Assembly (NCBI GenBank): GCA_900547085.1
Contig: URFI01000062.1
Coordinates: 1-10,854 of the forward strand
Reading direction: 5' to 3'
DNA from: an uncultured Prevotella sp.
GTDB lineage: Bacteria > Bacteroidota > Bacteroidia > Bacteroidales > Bacteroidaceae
Length of the DNA: 10,854 nucleotides
A model generated the notes under the pieces. That model made no database searches. It was not told where the DNA came from and saw only the letters and a list, made by a program, of their open reading frames with translations. Shown one piece after another: positions 1-7,782 of this stretch. Position 1 is the first letter of the stretch; each line of letters opens with the position of its first letter. Both the position numbers and the translations under genes were made by a program.

Positions 1-1752
1 GTAGCCAGCAATACCAGTCTCTTTGTGGTAGGCTTGTGAGAAGCCTCCGTCAATCACCATGAGCTTTCCGTTGGCTTTGATAGGATTCTCACCATTCATC
101 ACATGAACGGGTACATGACCGTTGATGATGTGCCGATTGGGGTCTTTTACGTCGAAAGCATCCAAGATTTGGTCCACTATCGCTTCTTGATTACGCAGTT
201 TGAAATAGTTACCCTTCTCTTCATGGTGCGTCTCTTTGTCGGCTATGAAATATCGCTCGAAGGTGGACATCTTCGACTTGTTGAACAAAGGACTATCGGG
301 ACCACACCACAGGTAGAGGAAATAGTCGATGGCATATTGATGTTCCTCGTTAGGAGCGTCATGTTGGAAGGCGGTACGTATCATCATACCCGTCTGGTGC
401 ATCAATTGTCTTCCCACGTATTTCCGTCCGGGATAAATCTCTACTTCTTTCAATGTGCCGTCCTCGTTGAGTGGGATAGAGGCGTGAAACAGCAAGTTGC
501 CGTTAAAGATGGCGTACATACACCCATGTTGCAAAAGCAATCGCATGTGCTTGTGCAGTTTCTCGCTGACCATGAACGAATGGCGAAGTCGTTGCATCAG
601 TTCCTTTTCTTCGGGCGTCAATTCGTTGGGATGATTAGGATCTACTGTGGGGAAATAATGATCGTGAAGCTCATATTCTTTTCCGTCCAATGTGATAGTG
701 CCTTTCTCATAGTTCACGAAGTTGAAGAGTGCTCTGTTTTGCATCTTCCACTCGGGATGACGTTCATAGAGTTGCGCCTCTTCCTTGAACTGAATAATCG
801 CAATTGCCTTGTGCATGAGCGCTGTGAGCCGCAGCGTCTTCTCAGCAACTTCTTTGGAACCCCCACTAAGTTTGGGATAAAAAACCTCGCAAGGATCGTC
901 TCCATAGGTCTCCATAGCGAAGGTAGCCAATGGCACTAAGTTGATACCATACCCCTCTTCCAAGGTGGTGAGGTTGGCATACCGCAACGACAAGCGAATG
1001 ACATTGCAGATACACGCATTGTTTCCTGCACATGCCCCCATCCATAGCACGTCGTGGTTTCCCCATTGAATGTCCCAACTGTGGTAGTGTTCCATGGTGT
1101 CCATGATGATATGTGCACCCGGTCCACGGTCGTACACATCACCCAAGATGTGCAGTTGGTCTATCACCAGTCGTTGAATGACGTGTGCCAAGGCAATGAT
1201 AAAGTCATCGGCACGTCCAGTTGAGATAATGGTCTCAAGGATAACGTTGTAATAGGCCACCTTATTCGTAACGCCAGCATTCTCGTGCAAGAGTTCTTGA
1301 ATGATGTAACTGAAATCTTTGGGCAGTGCTTTTCGCACTTTCGAGCGCGTATATTTGCTGGACACATCACGACACACCATTACCAACTGGTGCAGGGTAA
1401 TGTGATACCAATCATAAATATCCTGCTCGGCAGCCTTGACCAATTGCAGTTTCTGTTCGGGGTAATAAATCAGTGTGCATAACTCTCGCTTCTCACTCTC
1501 TCGCAAGGTGTTGCCAAAGAGTTCGCTCACTTTGCGCTTGATGTTGCCAGAGGCATTCTTTAACACATGCTGAAAAGCCTCGTTCTCACCGTGAATATCT
1601 GCCAAAAAGTGTTCCGTTCCCTTGGGTAGATGCAGAATTGCCTGCAAGTTAATGATTTCGGTACTTGCATCGGCGATTGTGGGAAACGACTGTGACAATA
1701 ATTCTAAATATCTTAAATCTTCTGGGGTAGGGTGTTTGTATTCCATTTCCAT
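1..1752 (-). CDS. fbp: Fructose-1,6-bisphosphatase class III, C-terminus cut by window edge
   Basis: The 584 codons present read without a stop from ATG 1752 to the left edge. The enzyme hydrolyses fructose-1,6-bisphosphate to fructose-6-phosphate in the cytoplasm, the committed step of gluconeogenesis. The fold is that of a calcineurin-like, metal-dependent phosphatase. Visible motifs are DIHGE (residues 52-56), GDVYDRG (204-210), GNHD (231-234) and NGHVPVH (544-550), which together supply the expected Asp, Asn and His metal ligands. The N-terminus, with HPTPEDLRYLELLSQSFP, is typical of the Bacillus/Bacteroides class III family. Full-length members have roughly 640-670 residues, so about 60-85 are missing on the left. 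The ATG directly abuts the TAA of the upstream gene (zero gap), which suggests translational coupling; a second in-frame ATG lies two codons on. No Shine-Dalgarno site is visible. It is the last visible gene of the minus-strand cluster. Confidence 0.96.
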   Translation of the reverse strand, partial: MEMEYKHPTPEDLRYLELLSQSFPTIADASTEIINLQAILHLPKGTEHFLADIHGENEAFQHVLKNASGNIKRKVSELFGNTLRESEKRELCTLIYYPEQKLQLVKAAEQDIYDWYHITLHQLVMVCRDVSSKYTRSKVRKALPKDFSYIIQELLHENAGVTNKVAYYNVILETIISTGRADDFIIALAHVIQRLVIDQLHILGDVYDRGPGAHIIMDTMEHYHSWDIQWGNHDVLWMGACAGNNACICNVIRLSLRYANLTTLEEGYGINLVPLATFAMETYGDDPCEVFYPKLSGGSKEVAEKTLRLTALMHKAIAIIQFKEEAQLYERHPEWKMQNRALFNFVNYEKGTITLDGKEYELHDHYFPTVDPNHPNELTPEEKELMQRLRHSFMVSEKLHKHMRLLLQHGCMYAIFNGNLLFHASIPLNEDGTLKEVEIYPGRKYVGRQLMHQTGMMIRTAFQHDAPNEEHQYAIDYFLYLWCGPDSPLFNKSKMSTFERYFIADKETHHEEKGNYFKLRNQEAIVDQILDAFDVKDPNRHIINGHVPVHVMNGENPIKANGKLMVIDGGFSQAYHKETGIAGY

Positions 1753-2589
1753 TTATTTTATTGTATTCTGTTCTGTTGTGTTGACGGCTTCTCTTAGCCT
1801 TTTAGTGTGTTTGTCATCAAGGGGATTTAATGGCATGAATCCTTCTGTAAGTTTGTAATCTTCACTCAAAACCTGCATGATACGAGCCGCGAATTGTGCT
1901 TCATTCAGCTGCTCCAGCATGTTGTTGAGTACGTCTTCATCGTATTCCAAGCTGTTCAGCGTATCGTTCAATTCCCTCAATGCCTGTTTCTTGATGTTGC
2001 GACGGTGATATTGATAACGCAGATAGAGAAGGGCATGGCACACCTCTTTTTCAGGAGTGTCGTCATTGGGAAAGATGTTTAATTTCTCCTGGATGCGTTG
2101 GTGTGTCAGCCGGTCGTGTGCATCAAGGATTTCTTGATATAGCCTTATCGTTTCATGGGCCATCGCTTCGGGCGAGATCATGGAGGTGGTCACGGCATTG
2201 GGTATGACGTGGATTTGCTCATTCCATTTCCTCTTTTCCATTTCCTGCTTTTCAAGTCCACCCCAAACAATGAGAGCCGAAGCCTGTTGGGTGGCTTGTT
2301 TTTGTGCAGATGTCTGCAAAACTTGGGTAGGAGTGGGGTGCTTTGGGAAATACCATGGAGCCAATTGACCCAAGGAAGAGAATACTGTTGGAATCAATAG
2401 TCGGTGGCATTGTTCCAATTTCTTATGAGCCGAAGCATCCCAAGCCCCGAAAACATGCACGATGTCGGGGAACTCATGGGACAGCTCTATCTCGTCGTAT
2501 CTTTGAAGATACTGTTGAAGCATCGACAGATGAGCTTGATAGTCGGGACTGCCAGCTGTCTTCCTGGCCATGTATAGTTCTACTCTCAT
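1753..2589 (-). CDS. Unrecognised protein with GT4-like N-terminal half and helical C-terminus
   Basis: This 278-residue protein cannot be named securely. The first half resembles the N-terminal Rossmann domain of a GT-B (family 4) glycosyltransferase: PDIVHVFGAW (41-50) recalls the 'DIVHvh' strand, and VIPNAV (128-133) recalls the 'vIPNGVD' linker after that domain. The nucleotide-sugar-binding C-terminal half with its E-x7-E motif is absent. Residues from about 139 on are instead charged and probably helical (QEILDAHDRLTHQRIQEKL and RNIKKQALRELNDTLNSLEY), with no motif I recognise. No signal peptide or membrane segment is seen, so it is probably cytoplasmic. ATG 2589 is chosen over the adjoining GTG 2592; the ATG starts 2 bases after the stop of the upstream family 2 glycosyltransferase, and the gene's own stop abuts the fbp start. 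The context suggests a partner or scaffold for that glycosyltransferase, or a catalytically dead relative. The protein is confidently coding; its function is inference. Confidence 0.85.
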   Translation of the reverse strand: MRVELYMARKTAGSPDYQAHLSMLQQYLQRYDEIELSHEFPDIVHVFGAWDASAHKKLEQCHRLLIPTVFSSLGQLAPWYFPKHPTPTQVLQTSAQKQATQQASALIVWGGLEKQEMEKRKWNEQIHVIPNAVTTSMISPEAMAHETIRLYQEILDAHDRLTHQRIQEKLNIFPNDDTPEKEVCHALLYLRYQYHRRNIKKQALRELNDTLNSLEYDEDVLNNMLEQLNEAQFAARIMQVLSEDYKLTEGFMPLNPLDDKHTKRLREAVNTTEQNTIK

Positions 2590-2591
2590 CA

Positions 2592-3821
2592 CTATAGTTT
2601 ATGGCTGGTGAAATCGTTTTTGTCTGCTCTGACGTATCTCAAACGGTAAGATAGATTTCTCCACATCATGCTGATTTCAAAGGGTATGACCTTCCAAAGT
2701 GCGATATCTTCCAAGAAATATGCAAGCGTTCTCTTGGCGAATCGTACACGCAAGATGACCGTAAGGAGCAAAGAAACCACGGCTGTCACGAGTAACGTAT
2801 AATTCATGAGTACACCACCATATACCATCATCGCCAAGATGAATAGGTAGGAAGTATGCAAGAGTATCGTATCCAGATTGAACTGCATGCGCATGGACGT
2901 TGACCGGTTGAGGTATTTGCGTGTTTCTTGATAGAAAAGATGCTTGTTGAGCCAATTCTTTTGCAGTGGTTCATCTTCTATGATCCAGGCATCTCGCTCC
3001 ATTATGAGCGCGGATGAGCCTTTTTCCGCATATTTGTTGACGATGAAATCGTATTCACCGCGTAGCAGGTGAAGGTTGCCCCGATAGCCTTCTCCTTGTA
3101 GAAACATACTTTTTCGAAACGCCAAATTGGCAGAATTGGTGCGATAGGCAGTACCGTTCTCCGCTTTTCTCATGAGGTACAGTTCTGTATACAGCTGCTC
3201 AAGTCGGCGAAAGTCAGCCGTTTCAGCCGTATAGTTGCTATACCCCAGCACCAGTTTGTTATCCTCATTGCAAGCCTTCGACATGCATTGCAGCCAATAA
3301 GGAGAAGCGGGTGTACAGCCGGCATCGGTCATGATGATCCATTCATACTTTGCCGCCTTTACTCCAAGGGTGACAGCCAACTTCTTTTTACTCATGTAGC
3401 GCGAGGATGAAGGGATGAACGTTGCGTAAAGATGCGAATCGTTTTCATACCGTTTCAATACGTCTTCCGTCTCGCTGTCACCTTGTTCGGCTACGACAAC
3501 GACCTGAAAATCGTTGTCAAACTCCTGTGAAAGGAAGGAGTATAGGTGCATCTCCAGCTCCTTGGCTTGGTCGTGTACGGTAAGCAGTATGGTGATGGGA
3601 ACTGATGTTTTCGCAGGAATTGAGGAGACGGTTGATGGTTCTTGGGCAGAGTTCTCTTCTTGAAAGCTGTCCAAAGCGGCAGATTCTTTCTCCTGGAGGT
3701 GGGAGGGTTGAAACTTCTTCACGATTTTCCTAAACCGATAGAAGGGAGAACAAAAAGGAGCAGCTACTGCAAGCAGCAGCGTGATAGAGCCGAGTATGAT
3801 GGTCAATTGGTCAAAAAACAT
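2592..3821 (-). CDS. Membrane-anchored family 2 glycosyltransferase
   Basis: This 409-residue protein should transfer a sugar from an activated donor at the cytoplasmic face of the inner membrane. It has an N-terminal membrane helix (about residues 5-26), a charged Glu/Ser-rich linker (about 40-72), then a GT-A domain beginning VPITILLTVHDQ. Family 2 landmarks are the DxD-like TDAGC (Asp166), the RGEYD segment with candidate acceptor-site Asp258, and QETRK (298-302), which matches the QxxR(W/K) signature of membrane GT2 enzymes. Two or more C-terminal hydrophobic helices follow (about 317-338 and 340-358). This order recalls polysaccharide or glycolipid GT2 enzymes; the sugar and acceptor cannot be read from sequence. 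The start is ATG 3821, 22 bases after the lysA stop; GTG 3827, two codons earlier, is an alternative. Its stop lies 2 bases before the next gene's ATG, so the two are probably translated together. Confidence 0.92.
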   Translation of the reverse strand: MFFDQLTIILGSITLLLAVAAPFCSPFYRFRKIVKKFQPSHLQEKESAALDSFQEENSAQEPSTVSSIPAKTSVPITILLTVHDQAKELEMHLYSFLSQEFDNDFQVVVVAEQGDSETEDVLKRYENDSHLYATFIPSSSRYMSKKKLAVTLGVKAAKYEWIIMTDAGCTPASPYWLQCMSKACNEDNKLVLGYSNYTAETADFRRLEQLYTELYLMRKAENGTAYRTNSANLAFRKSMFLQGEGYRGNLHLLRGEYDFIVNKYAEKGSSALIMERDAWIIEDEPLQKNWLNKHLFYQETRKYLNRSTSMRMQFNLDTILLHTSYLFILAMMVYGGVLMNYTLLVTAVVSLLLTVILRVRFAKRTLAYFLEDIALWKVIPFEISMMWRNLSYRLRYVRADKNDFTSHKL

Positions 3822-3843
3822 AGACACGAATGATTCTACAATA

Positions 3844-5001
3844 TTATAAATCCTCTGTTAAATAACCTTCGGGTAGTTTCCTACAATTGTATTGGCTGGC
3901 CATTACTTCGCCGTAAGCACCCGCAGACCGGATGGCCAACAGGTCGCCGCGATGACATTGGTTCAAATCAATGGCTTTCGCAAACACGTCACTCGACTCG
4001 CATATTGGTCCCACCACGTCATAGGTCTCATGAGCGTCTTTGCTGGAAAGATTCTCTATTTGGTGCTGCGATTGATACAGAGCGGGTCTGATGAAGTCGG
4101 TCATGCCAGCATCAACGATACAAAACTTTTTGCGTACGCCTTGTTTGACGTACAGCACTTTGGTGATTAAACTTCCACATTGTGCGACGACAGAGCGTCC
4201 AAGTTCGAAATGTAGTGTTTGATGTGGGTACAACTTCAAGTGCTGGGCGTATGTCTGAAAATAGGCTTTGAAATCAGGAATGGGTTGCTGGTCAGGGTGT
4301 TCGTAGTTCACACCCAATCCTCCGCCAACGTTAATGCTTTCAACAGGTACATGATGTTGATGCAGTTCTTCCTGCAATTGATTGATTCGATCGCACAAAG
4401 AAACGAAGTCACGCATGTCAAGAATTTGTGAACCGATATGAAAATGTAGGCCGGTAAACCTCACATTTTTCATCCGCAAACACGCCTCAAGGGCAGTTTT
4501 CATCTCGCACAGAGCAATACCAAACTTGTTTTCGGCCAGTCCTGTCGTGATGTTCGCATGGGTATGAGCCTCGACGTCTGGGTTGATTCGCAATGCAATG
4601 CGTGCGATTTTACCTTTCTTTTCAGCAATCTCGTTGATGACCTCAAGCTCGGCAATGCTCTCAACGTTGAAGCAAAGAATCTCTTGGTCAATGCCCAAAG
4701 CGATTTCCCAGTCACTTTTGCCAACGCCAGCATAAACAATCTTGTTGGGTGAGAAGCCTGCATCAATCGCAGCCAATATTTCTCCGCCACTCACGCAGTC
4801 GGCCTCTAATCCGGCCTGACTAATGATGTTGAGCAGCTTTGCGTTGGCATTTGCCTTGACGGCATAATGAACTTGGAAACGTTCATACGGCTCAATTTCA
4901 GTCTTGATGGCCTGGAGCGTTTCTTTCAGCAAAGCCGTGTCATAGTAATAGAACGGCGTTTGCTTGCTTCTAAGTTTGTCTAATGAAACCAACTGATGCA
5001 T
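3844..5001 (-). CDS. lysA: Diaminopimelate decarboxylase
   Basis: This 385-residue PLP enzyme decarboxylates meso-diaminopimelate to L-lysine in the cytoplasm, the last step of lysine synthesis. It is a fold-type III alanine-racemase-like barrel followed by a beta domain. Visible residues are the Schiff-base lysine in YAVKAN (Lys49), HIGSQ (188-192), the PLP-phosphate-binding GGG (226-228), ELGR (266-269), CESSD with the catalytic Cys334 contributed across the dimer, and GAYG (361-364). Length fits the compact Bacteroidota form and is shorter than the E. coli enzyme (420). ATG 5001 lies 9 bases after the aspartokinase TGA, with GGGAAG just before it that may act as a weak ribosome site. Pairing with aspartokinase puts the entry and exit enzymes of the lysine branch together. 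No frame damage is seen. Confidence 0.97.
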   Translation of the reverse strand: MHQLVSLDKLRSKQTPFYYYDTALLKETLQAIKTEIEPYERFQVHYAVKANANAKLLNIISQAGLEADCVSGGEILAAIDAGFSPNKIVYAGVGKSDWEIALGIDQEILCFNVESIAELEVINEIAEKKGKIARIALRINPDVEAHTHANITTGLAENKFGIALCEMKTALEACLRMKNVRFTGLHFHIGSQILDMRDFVSLCDRINQLQEELHQHHVPVESINVGGGLGVNYEHPDQQPIPDFKAYFQTYAQHLKLYPHQTLHFELGRSVVAQCGSLITKVLYVKQGVRKKFCIVDAGMTDFIRPALYQSQHQIENLSSKDAHETYDVVGPICESSDVFAKAIDLNQCHRGDLLAIRSAGAYGEVMASQYNCRKLPEGYLTEDL

Positions 5002-5010
5002 AGCTTCCCG

Positions 5011-6351
5011 TCAATTACCGTTCGCGCAGGTTGTTTCAAACAGCAAGTCACTCAAACTTTGCAACGCTCGCTTCTTGTCAGCATCCCTCACCAAGAAAGA
5101 AATGTTATAATTGCTGCCACCATAGGAAATCATGCGAACCGGAATATCCTTCATGGCATCCAAGGCAAGTGTTTCGAATCCAACATTGCTCCAGTCTAAA
5201 TCACCAACGACGCAGATGATGCACATGTCGGTATCAACGGTCACAGTACCGTATTTCTTCAATTCATCAACAATTTCATCCAGATGCGTGGCGTTGTCAA
5301 TGCTCATGGACAAGCCCACCTCGCTGGTGGCAATCATGTCTATGGGCGTTTGATAGCTTTCAAAAATCTCAAACACTTTTCTCAGGAATCCAGTCGCAAG
5401 CAACATCCTGGACGATTTAATTTTGATGGCAACGATATTGTCTTTGGCCGCAACTGCTTTGATTTTTCCACGAACTATCACGTTGTCAATGAGCGTGCCG
5501 TATGCATCGGGTTCCATCGTATTCTTCAGTCGAACGGGAATACCTGCGTATTTGGCAGGCTGGACGCAGGTGGGGTGGAGGATTTTGGCCCCAAAGTAAG
5601 CCAGCTCGGCAGCTTCTTCAAAGTTGAGTTGATGCACGGCATCGGTCTTGTCAACAATGCGTGGATCGTTATTGTGCATGCCGTCGATGTCAGTCCAAAT
5701 AATAATTTCTTCAGAGTTGAGTGCAGCTCCAATCAAAGAAGCCGTATAGTCGGAACCGCCTCGCTGTAGGTTATCTACCTCTCCATAAGCATTTCGGCAG
5801 ATAAAGCCTTGGGTGATATAAATCTGATAGCCCTCGTTGTCAGCCATGATGGCGGAGAGTTTTTCCTTGATGTAGGGTGGGTCTGGTTCAGCATTCTTGT
5901 CTGTTCTCATAAAATCCAAAGCCGATAGAAGAACTGCATGAACACCCTGTTCCTGCAAATAGTTGACCACCATGTTGGTACTCATGATTTCGCCTTGCGC
6001 AACAATGCACTTCTCTTCGAACGATGTAAAAAGATCTTTGGTAAACGAGCGAAGATATTCGAATTCGCTTACCAGGAACTGGCGGGTCTTCGACTTGTAT
6101 TCATCCGTCTTATACAATTCGTCTACATGCTGCATGTATTTCTCTTCCAATGTGTTGATTACCTCATTGGCACCTTCCGGATTCTTCTTGTAGAGATAAT
6201 CGGCTATCTCTATCAGCGTGTTGGTAGTGCCGGCCATGGCCGACAGGACAACAAATGTCTGCTCACCTGACCGTGTCACGAGTGAGGCTACATTCTTCAT
6301 TCGTTCTGGAGAACCTACAGAGGTTCCCCCAAATTTCATCACCTTCATCAT
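5011..6351 (-). CDS. lysC: Aspartokinase, monofunctional, with C-terminal ACT domains
   Basis: This 446-residue protein phosphorylates L-aspartate to aspartyl-4-phosphate, the first committed step toward lysine, diaminopimelate, threonine and methionine. The amino-acid-kinase domain shows KFGGTSVGS (6-14), RGGSDYTA (197-204), WTDIDGMHNNDPR (219-231) and AYFGAKILHP (251-260). The regulatory region shows ATSEVGLSMSID (341-352) and GSNYNISFLV (412-421), the paired ACT signatures that normally bind an end-product amino acid. Which amino acid inhibits this enzyme cannot be judged here. There is no homoserine dehydrogenase domain, so this is not a ThrA/MetL fusion. The protein begins MMKVMKFGG; ATG 6351 or ATG 6348 are equally possible starts. 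It lies 36 bases downstream of ftsE and 9 bases upstream of lysA. The ftsE-lysC gap shows no Shine-Dalgarno site and no terminator. Confidence 0.97.
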   Translation of the reverse strand: MMKVMKFGGTSVGSPERMKNVASLVTRSGEQTFVVLSAMAGTTNTLIEIADYLYKKNPEGANEVINTLEEKYMQHVDELYKTDEYKSKTRQFLVSEFEYLRSFTKDLFTSFEEKCIVAQGEIMSTNMVVNYLQEQGVHAVLLSALDFMRTDKNAEPDPPYIKEKLSAIMADNEGYQIYITQGFICRNAYGEVDNLQRGGSDYTASLIGAALNSEEIIIWTDIDGMHNNDPRIVDKTDAVHQLNFEEAAELAYFGAKILHPTCVQPAKYAGIPVRLKNTMEPDAYGTLIDNVIVRGKIKAVAAKDNIVAIKIKSSRMLLATGFLRKVFEIFESYQTPIDMIATSEVGLSMSIDNATHLDEIVDELKKYGTVTVDTDMCIICVVGDLDWSNVGFETLALDAMKDIPVRMISYGGSNYNISFLVRDADKKRALQSLSDLLFETTCANGN

Positions 6352-6387
6352 GATTATATTTACTTTGCGTCGTATATGAATTGTCTA

Positions 6388-7128
6388 TCAATCAACCGAT
6401 GGACACGGTTGCGAATCGCTCTCGGCTTCTTCTTGCAAGTCAATTTTGTTGTATTCGTTCGTAATGTCTGCGATGTGTCCATCTTTGCAACGATATACAA
6501 TACCTGGGAATTTGTCTAACATGGGGATGTTGTGTGTGGACATCACCACCGCTGTTTCCGTTTGGGTGATGTCTTTCAGTAACTTTACGATGTGACTTGC
6601 CGTTTCTGGATCCAAATTACCGGTAGGCTCATCGGCGATGATAATCTTCGGCTTGTTCAACAAAGCTCTCGCAATGGCTATACGTTGCTGCTCACCGCCA
6701 GAGAGTTCGTAAGGCATCTTGTACTTCTTCTCAATCATACCCACATCATTGAGCACTTCATCAATTCGCTGGTTAATCTCGTTCTTGTCTTTCCACCCTG
6801 TTGCTTTCAAAACGAAATACAGGTTTTTGTAAACATCTCTGTCATGAAGAAGCTGGAAATCTTGAAAGATAATCCCCATTTCTTTTCTCAACGCAGGCAC
6901 TTCGTTGCGTTTTACCTTTGTGATATCTCTGTCAAGGATTTCAGCTTTTGTATCTGAATCGCCTTCGATATCCAATTCGCAATACATGGTTTTAAGCAGC
7001 GAACTCTTGCCAGAACCTACCTTCCCGATGATATAAATAAACTCTCCTTCGTCTACTTTGAAGTCAACGTCTTGCAAGATGTGATTGTCTGCTTGAAATA
7101 TTTGAACTTTTTGATAATCTACTAACAT
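6388..7128 (-). CDS. ftsE: FtsE-like cell-division ABC transporter ATPase
   Basis: This 246-residue ABC ATPase contains the Walker A GKVGSGKS (35-42), Q-loop FQDF (88-91), signature LSGGEQQR (142-149), Walker B IIIADEP (162-168) with EPTGNLDP, and H-loop His199 in STHN. The FtsE-type pattern and length suggest the partner of the membrane protein FtsX, which together control peptidoglycan hydrolases during division; the ATPase acts on the cytoplasmic face. FtsX is not adjacent in this window, so the FtsE name rests on sequence resemblance; a LolD/MacB-type ATPase is the alternative. The last 17 residues are acidic and beyond the usual core. ATG 7128 is preceded by AAGGA 11 bases upstream, one of the few purine-rich ribosome-site candidates here. 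It is the first gene of the minus-strand cluster. Confidence 0.87.
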   Translation of the reverse strand: MLVDYQKVQIFQADNHILQDVDFKVDEGEFIYIIGKVGSGKSSLLKTMYCELDIEGDSDTKAEILDRDITKVKRNEVPALRKEMGIIFQDFQLLHDRDVYKNLYFVLKATGWKDKNEINQRIDEVLNDVGMIEKKYKMPYELSGGEQQRIAIARALLNKPKIIIADEPTGNLDPETASHIVKLLKDITQTETAVVMSTHNIPMLDKFPGIVYRCKDGHIADITNEYNKIDLQEEAESDSQPCPSVD

Positions 7129-7157
7129 AATCTGATTTTTCCTTTTGATGATTTTGT

Positions 7158-7244
7158 TTAATGCCAGTTGGGGTATGCCACAGCCAAGAATGGTTGTCCT
7201 ACAAATGAGGTTGTTGTTGGTCTTCTTACTTTTAAACGAAACAT
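7158..7244 (-). CDS. Possible 28-codon upstream ORF in the ftsE leader
   Basis: ATG 7244 opens a 28-codon frame ending in TAA at 7158-7160, 29 bases before the ftsE ATG and just downstream of the predicted -7 element. The peptide begins MFRLKVRRPTTTSFVG and ends in VAYPNWH. It has no signal peptide, membrane segment or known motif. The run of three threonine codons is notable because an aspartokinase gene lies downstream, but I find no terminator hairpin between this frame and ftsE, so classical attenuation is not supported. A frame this short can arise by chance. Confidence 0.2.
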   Translation of the reverse strand: MFRLKVRRPTTTSFVGQPFLAVAYPNWH

Positions 7245-7266
7245 TTTATACGCTTGAAGTATGATG

Positions 7267-7274
7267 CAAATTTA
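7267..7274 (-). promoter_or_regulatory. Candidate Bacteroidota promoter -7 element for ftsE-lysC-lysA cluster
   Basis: On the minus strand this reads TAAATTTG, an exact match to the Bacteroidota sigma consensus TAnnTTTG. It lies 138 bases upstream of the ftsE ATG, so transcription would start near 7260 and leave a leader of about 130 bases. No clear TTTG -33 element is seen 19-21 bases upstream, which lowers confidence. It is the only exact TAnnTTTG match I found on this strand in the intergenic region. Confidence 0.5.
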
Positions 7275-7289
7275 GACAATTTTTCCGAA

Positions 7290-7559
7290 TTATGCGCCTC
7301 TCGGGGTGGAAAAGAGTTGGTTGGCGTACATGGCTCTATTATTTAACCATGTTGCTTTTCGTTTTTTGTTATTTAATCGAACGGGTGGTTCACCTGTGAA
7401 ATGCCTTCTGTCGCAACGTCTTTTTAACACAAATGCTGGACGTTTTTTCAACCTACTTGTTCCGTGTGTGTAAATAAGCGCATTATGGTAGAGTTTTGTT
7501 ATCTGTTTGACTGTTAGTATCTTATGCGATTTTAGTCCCAAAGTGAAATCAAAAAGCAA
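7290..7559 (-). repeat. Suspected interspersed intergenic repeat read as an 89-codon frame
   Basis: The minus strand is open for 89 codons ending at TAA 7290-7292, but the only start is TTG 7559; the sole internal ATG is near the C-terminus. The product would be very basic (RLKKRPAFVLKRRCDRRH, then TGEPPVRLNNKKRKATW) with no fold or signal that I recognise. The string RRHFTGEPPVRLNN is one I associate from memory with short hypothetical proteins scattered through Prevotella genomes, which would fit an interspersed intergenic repeat that happens to be open rather than a true gene. This is recollection, not a search. It ends 16 bases upstream of the predicted ftsE -7 element. Confidence 0.3.
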
Positions 7560-7647
7560 TGTGTTTGGGGCATAAAACGCTCTATTTTGTGTAAAAAAGA
7601 CCTTTTATAGGATTGAGATTGGGCGGCTAAAGCATCCAAATTGAACG

Positions 7648-7674
7648 GTAAAAGCATGTTAATTACTGCTTTAC
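7648..7674. repeat. Imperfect inverted repeat (stem with one bulge)
   Basis: GTAAAAGCA (7648-7656) pairs with TGCTTTAC (7667-7674) with a single bulged A, around a 10-base AT-rich centre. There is no T run after it on either strand, so it does not look like an intrinsic terminator. Role unknown; possibly a protein-binding site or part of a repeat. Confidence 0.4.
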
Positions 7675-7782
7675 TCCATGTGAATAGGGTACAATATGAT
7701 GCGTTTAAGGGTTTGAATACCTAAAATAACTCCCACTTTTGTCTATTTTTCAATTTTATTTTGTCAAAGAAAACGAATCGGT

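Noticed and set aside
103..939. Plus-strand open frame of 278 codons
   Set aside because: It lies antisense within the class III fructose-1,6-bisphosphatase gene, whose minus-strand reading has clear catalytic motifs; the plus-strand translation has no recognisable domain.
2677..2955. Minus-strand 92-codon frame inside the glycosyltransferase gene
   Set aside because: It is an alternative frame of the family 2 glycosyltransferase membrane segment, with no independent motif.
5284..5769. Plus-strand open frame of 161 codons
   Set aside because: Antisense to aspartokinase, which shows all family motifs through this stretch; the antisense frame has no coherent protein features.
7158..7244. Classical amino-acid attenuator upstream of ftsE-lysC
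   Set aside because: No terminator or antiterminator hairpin pair was found between the small ORF and the ftsE start, and lysine codons are not enriched.
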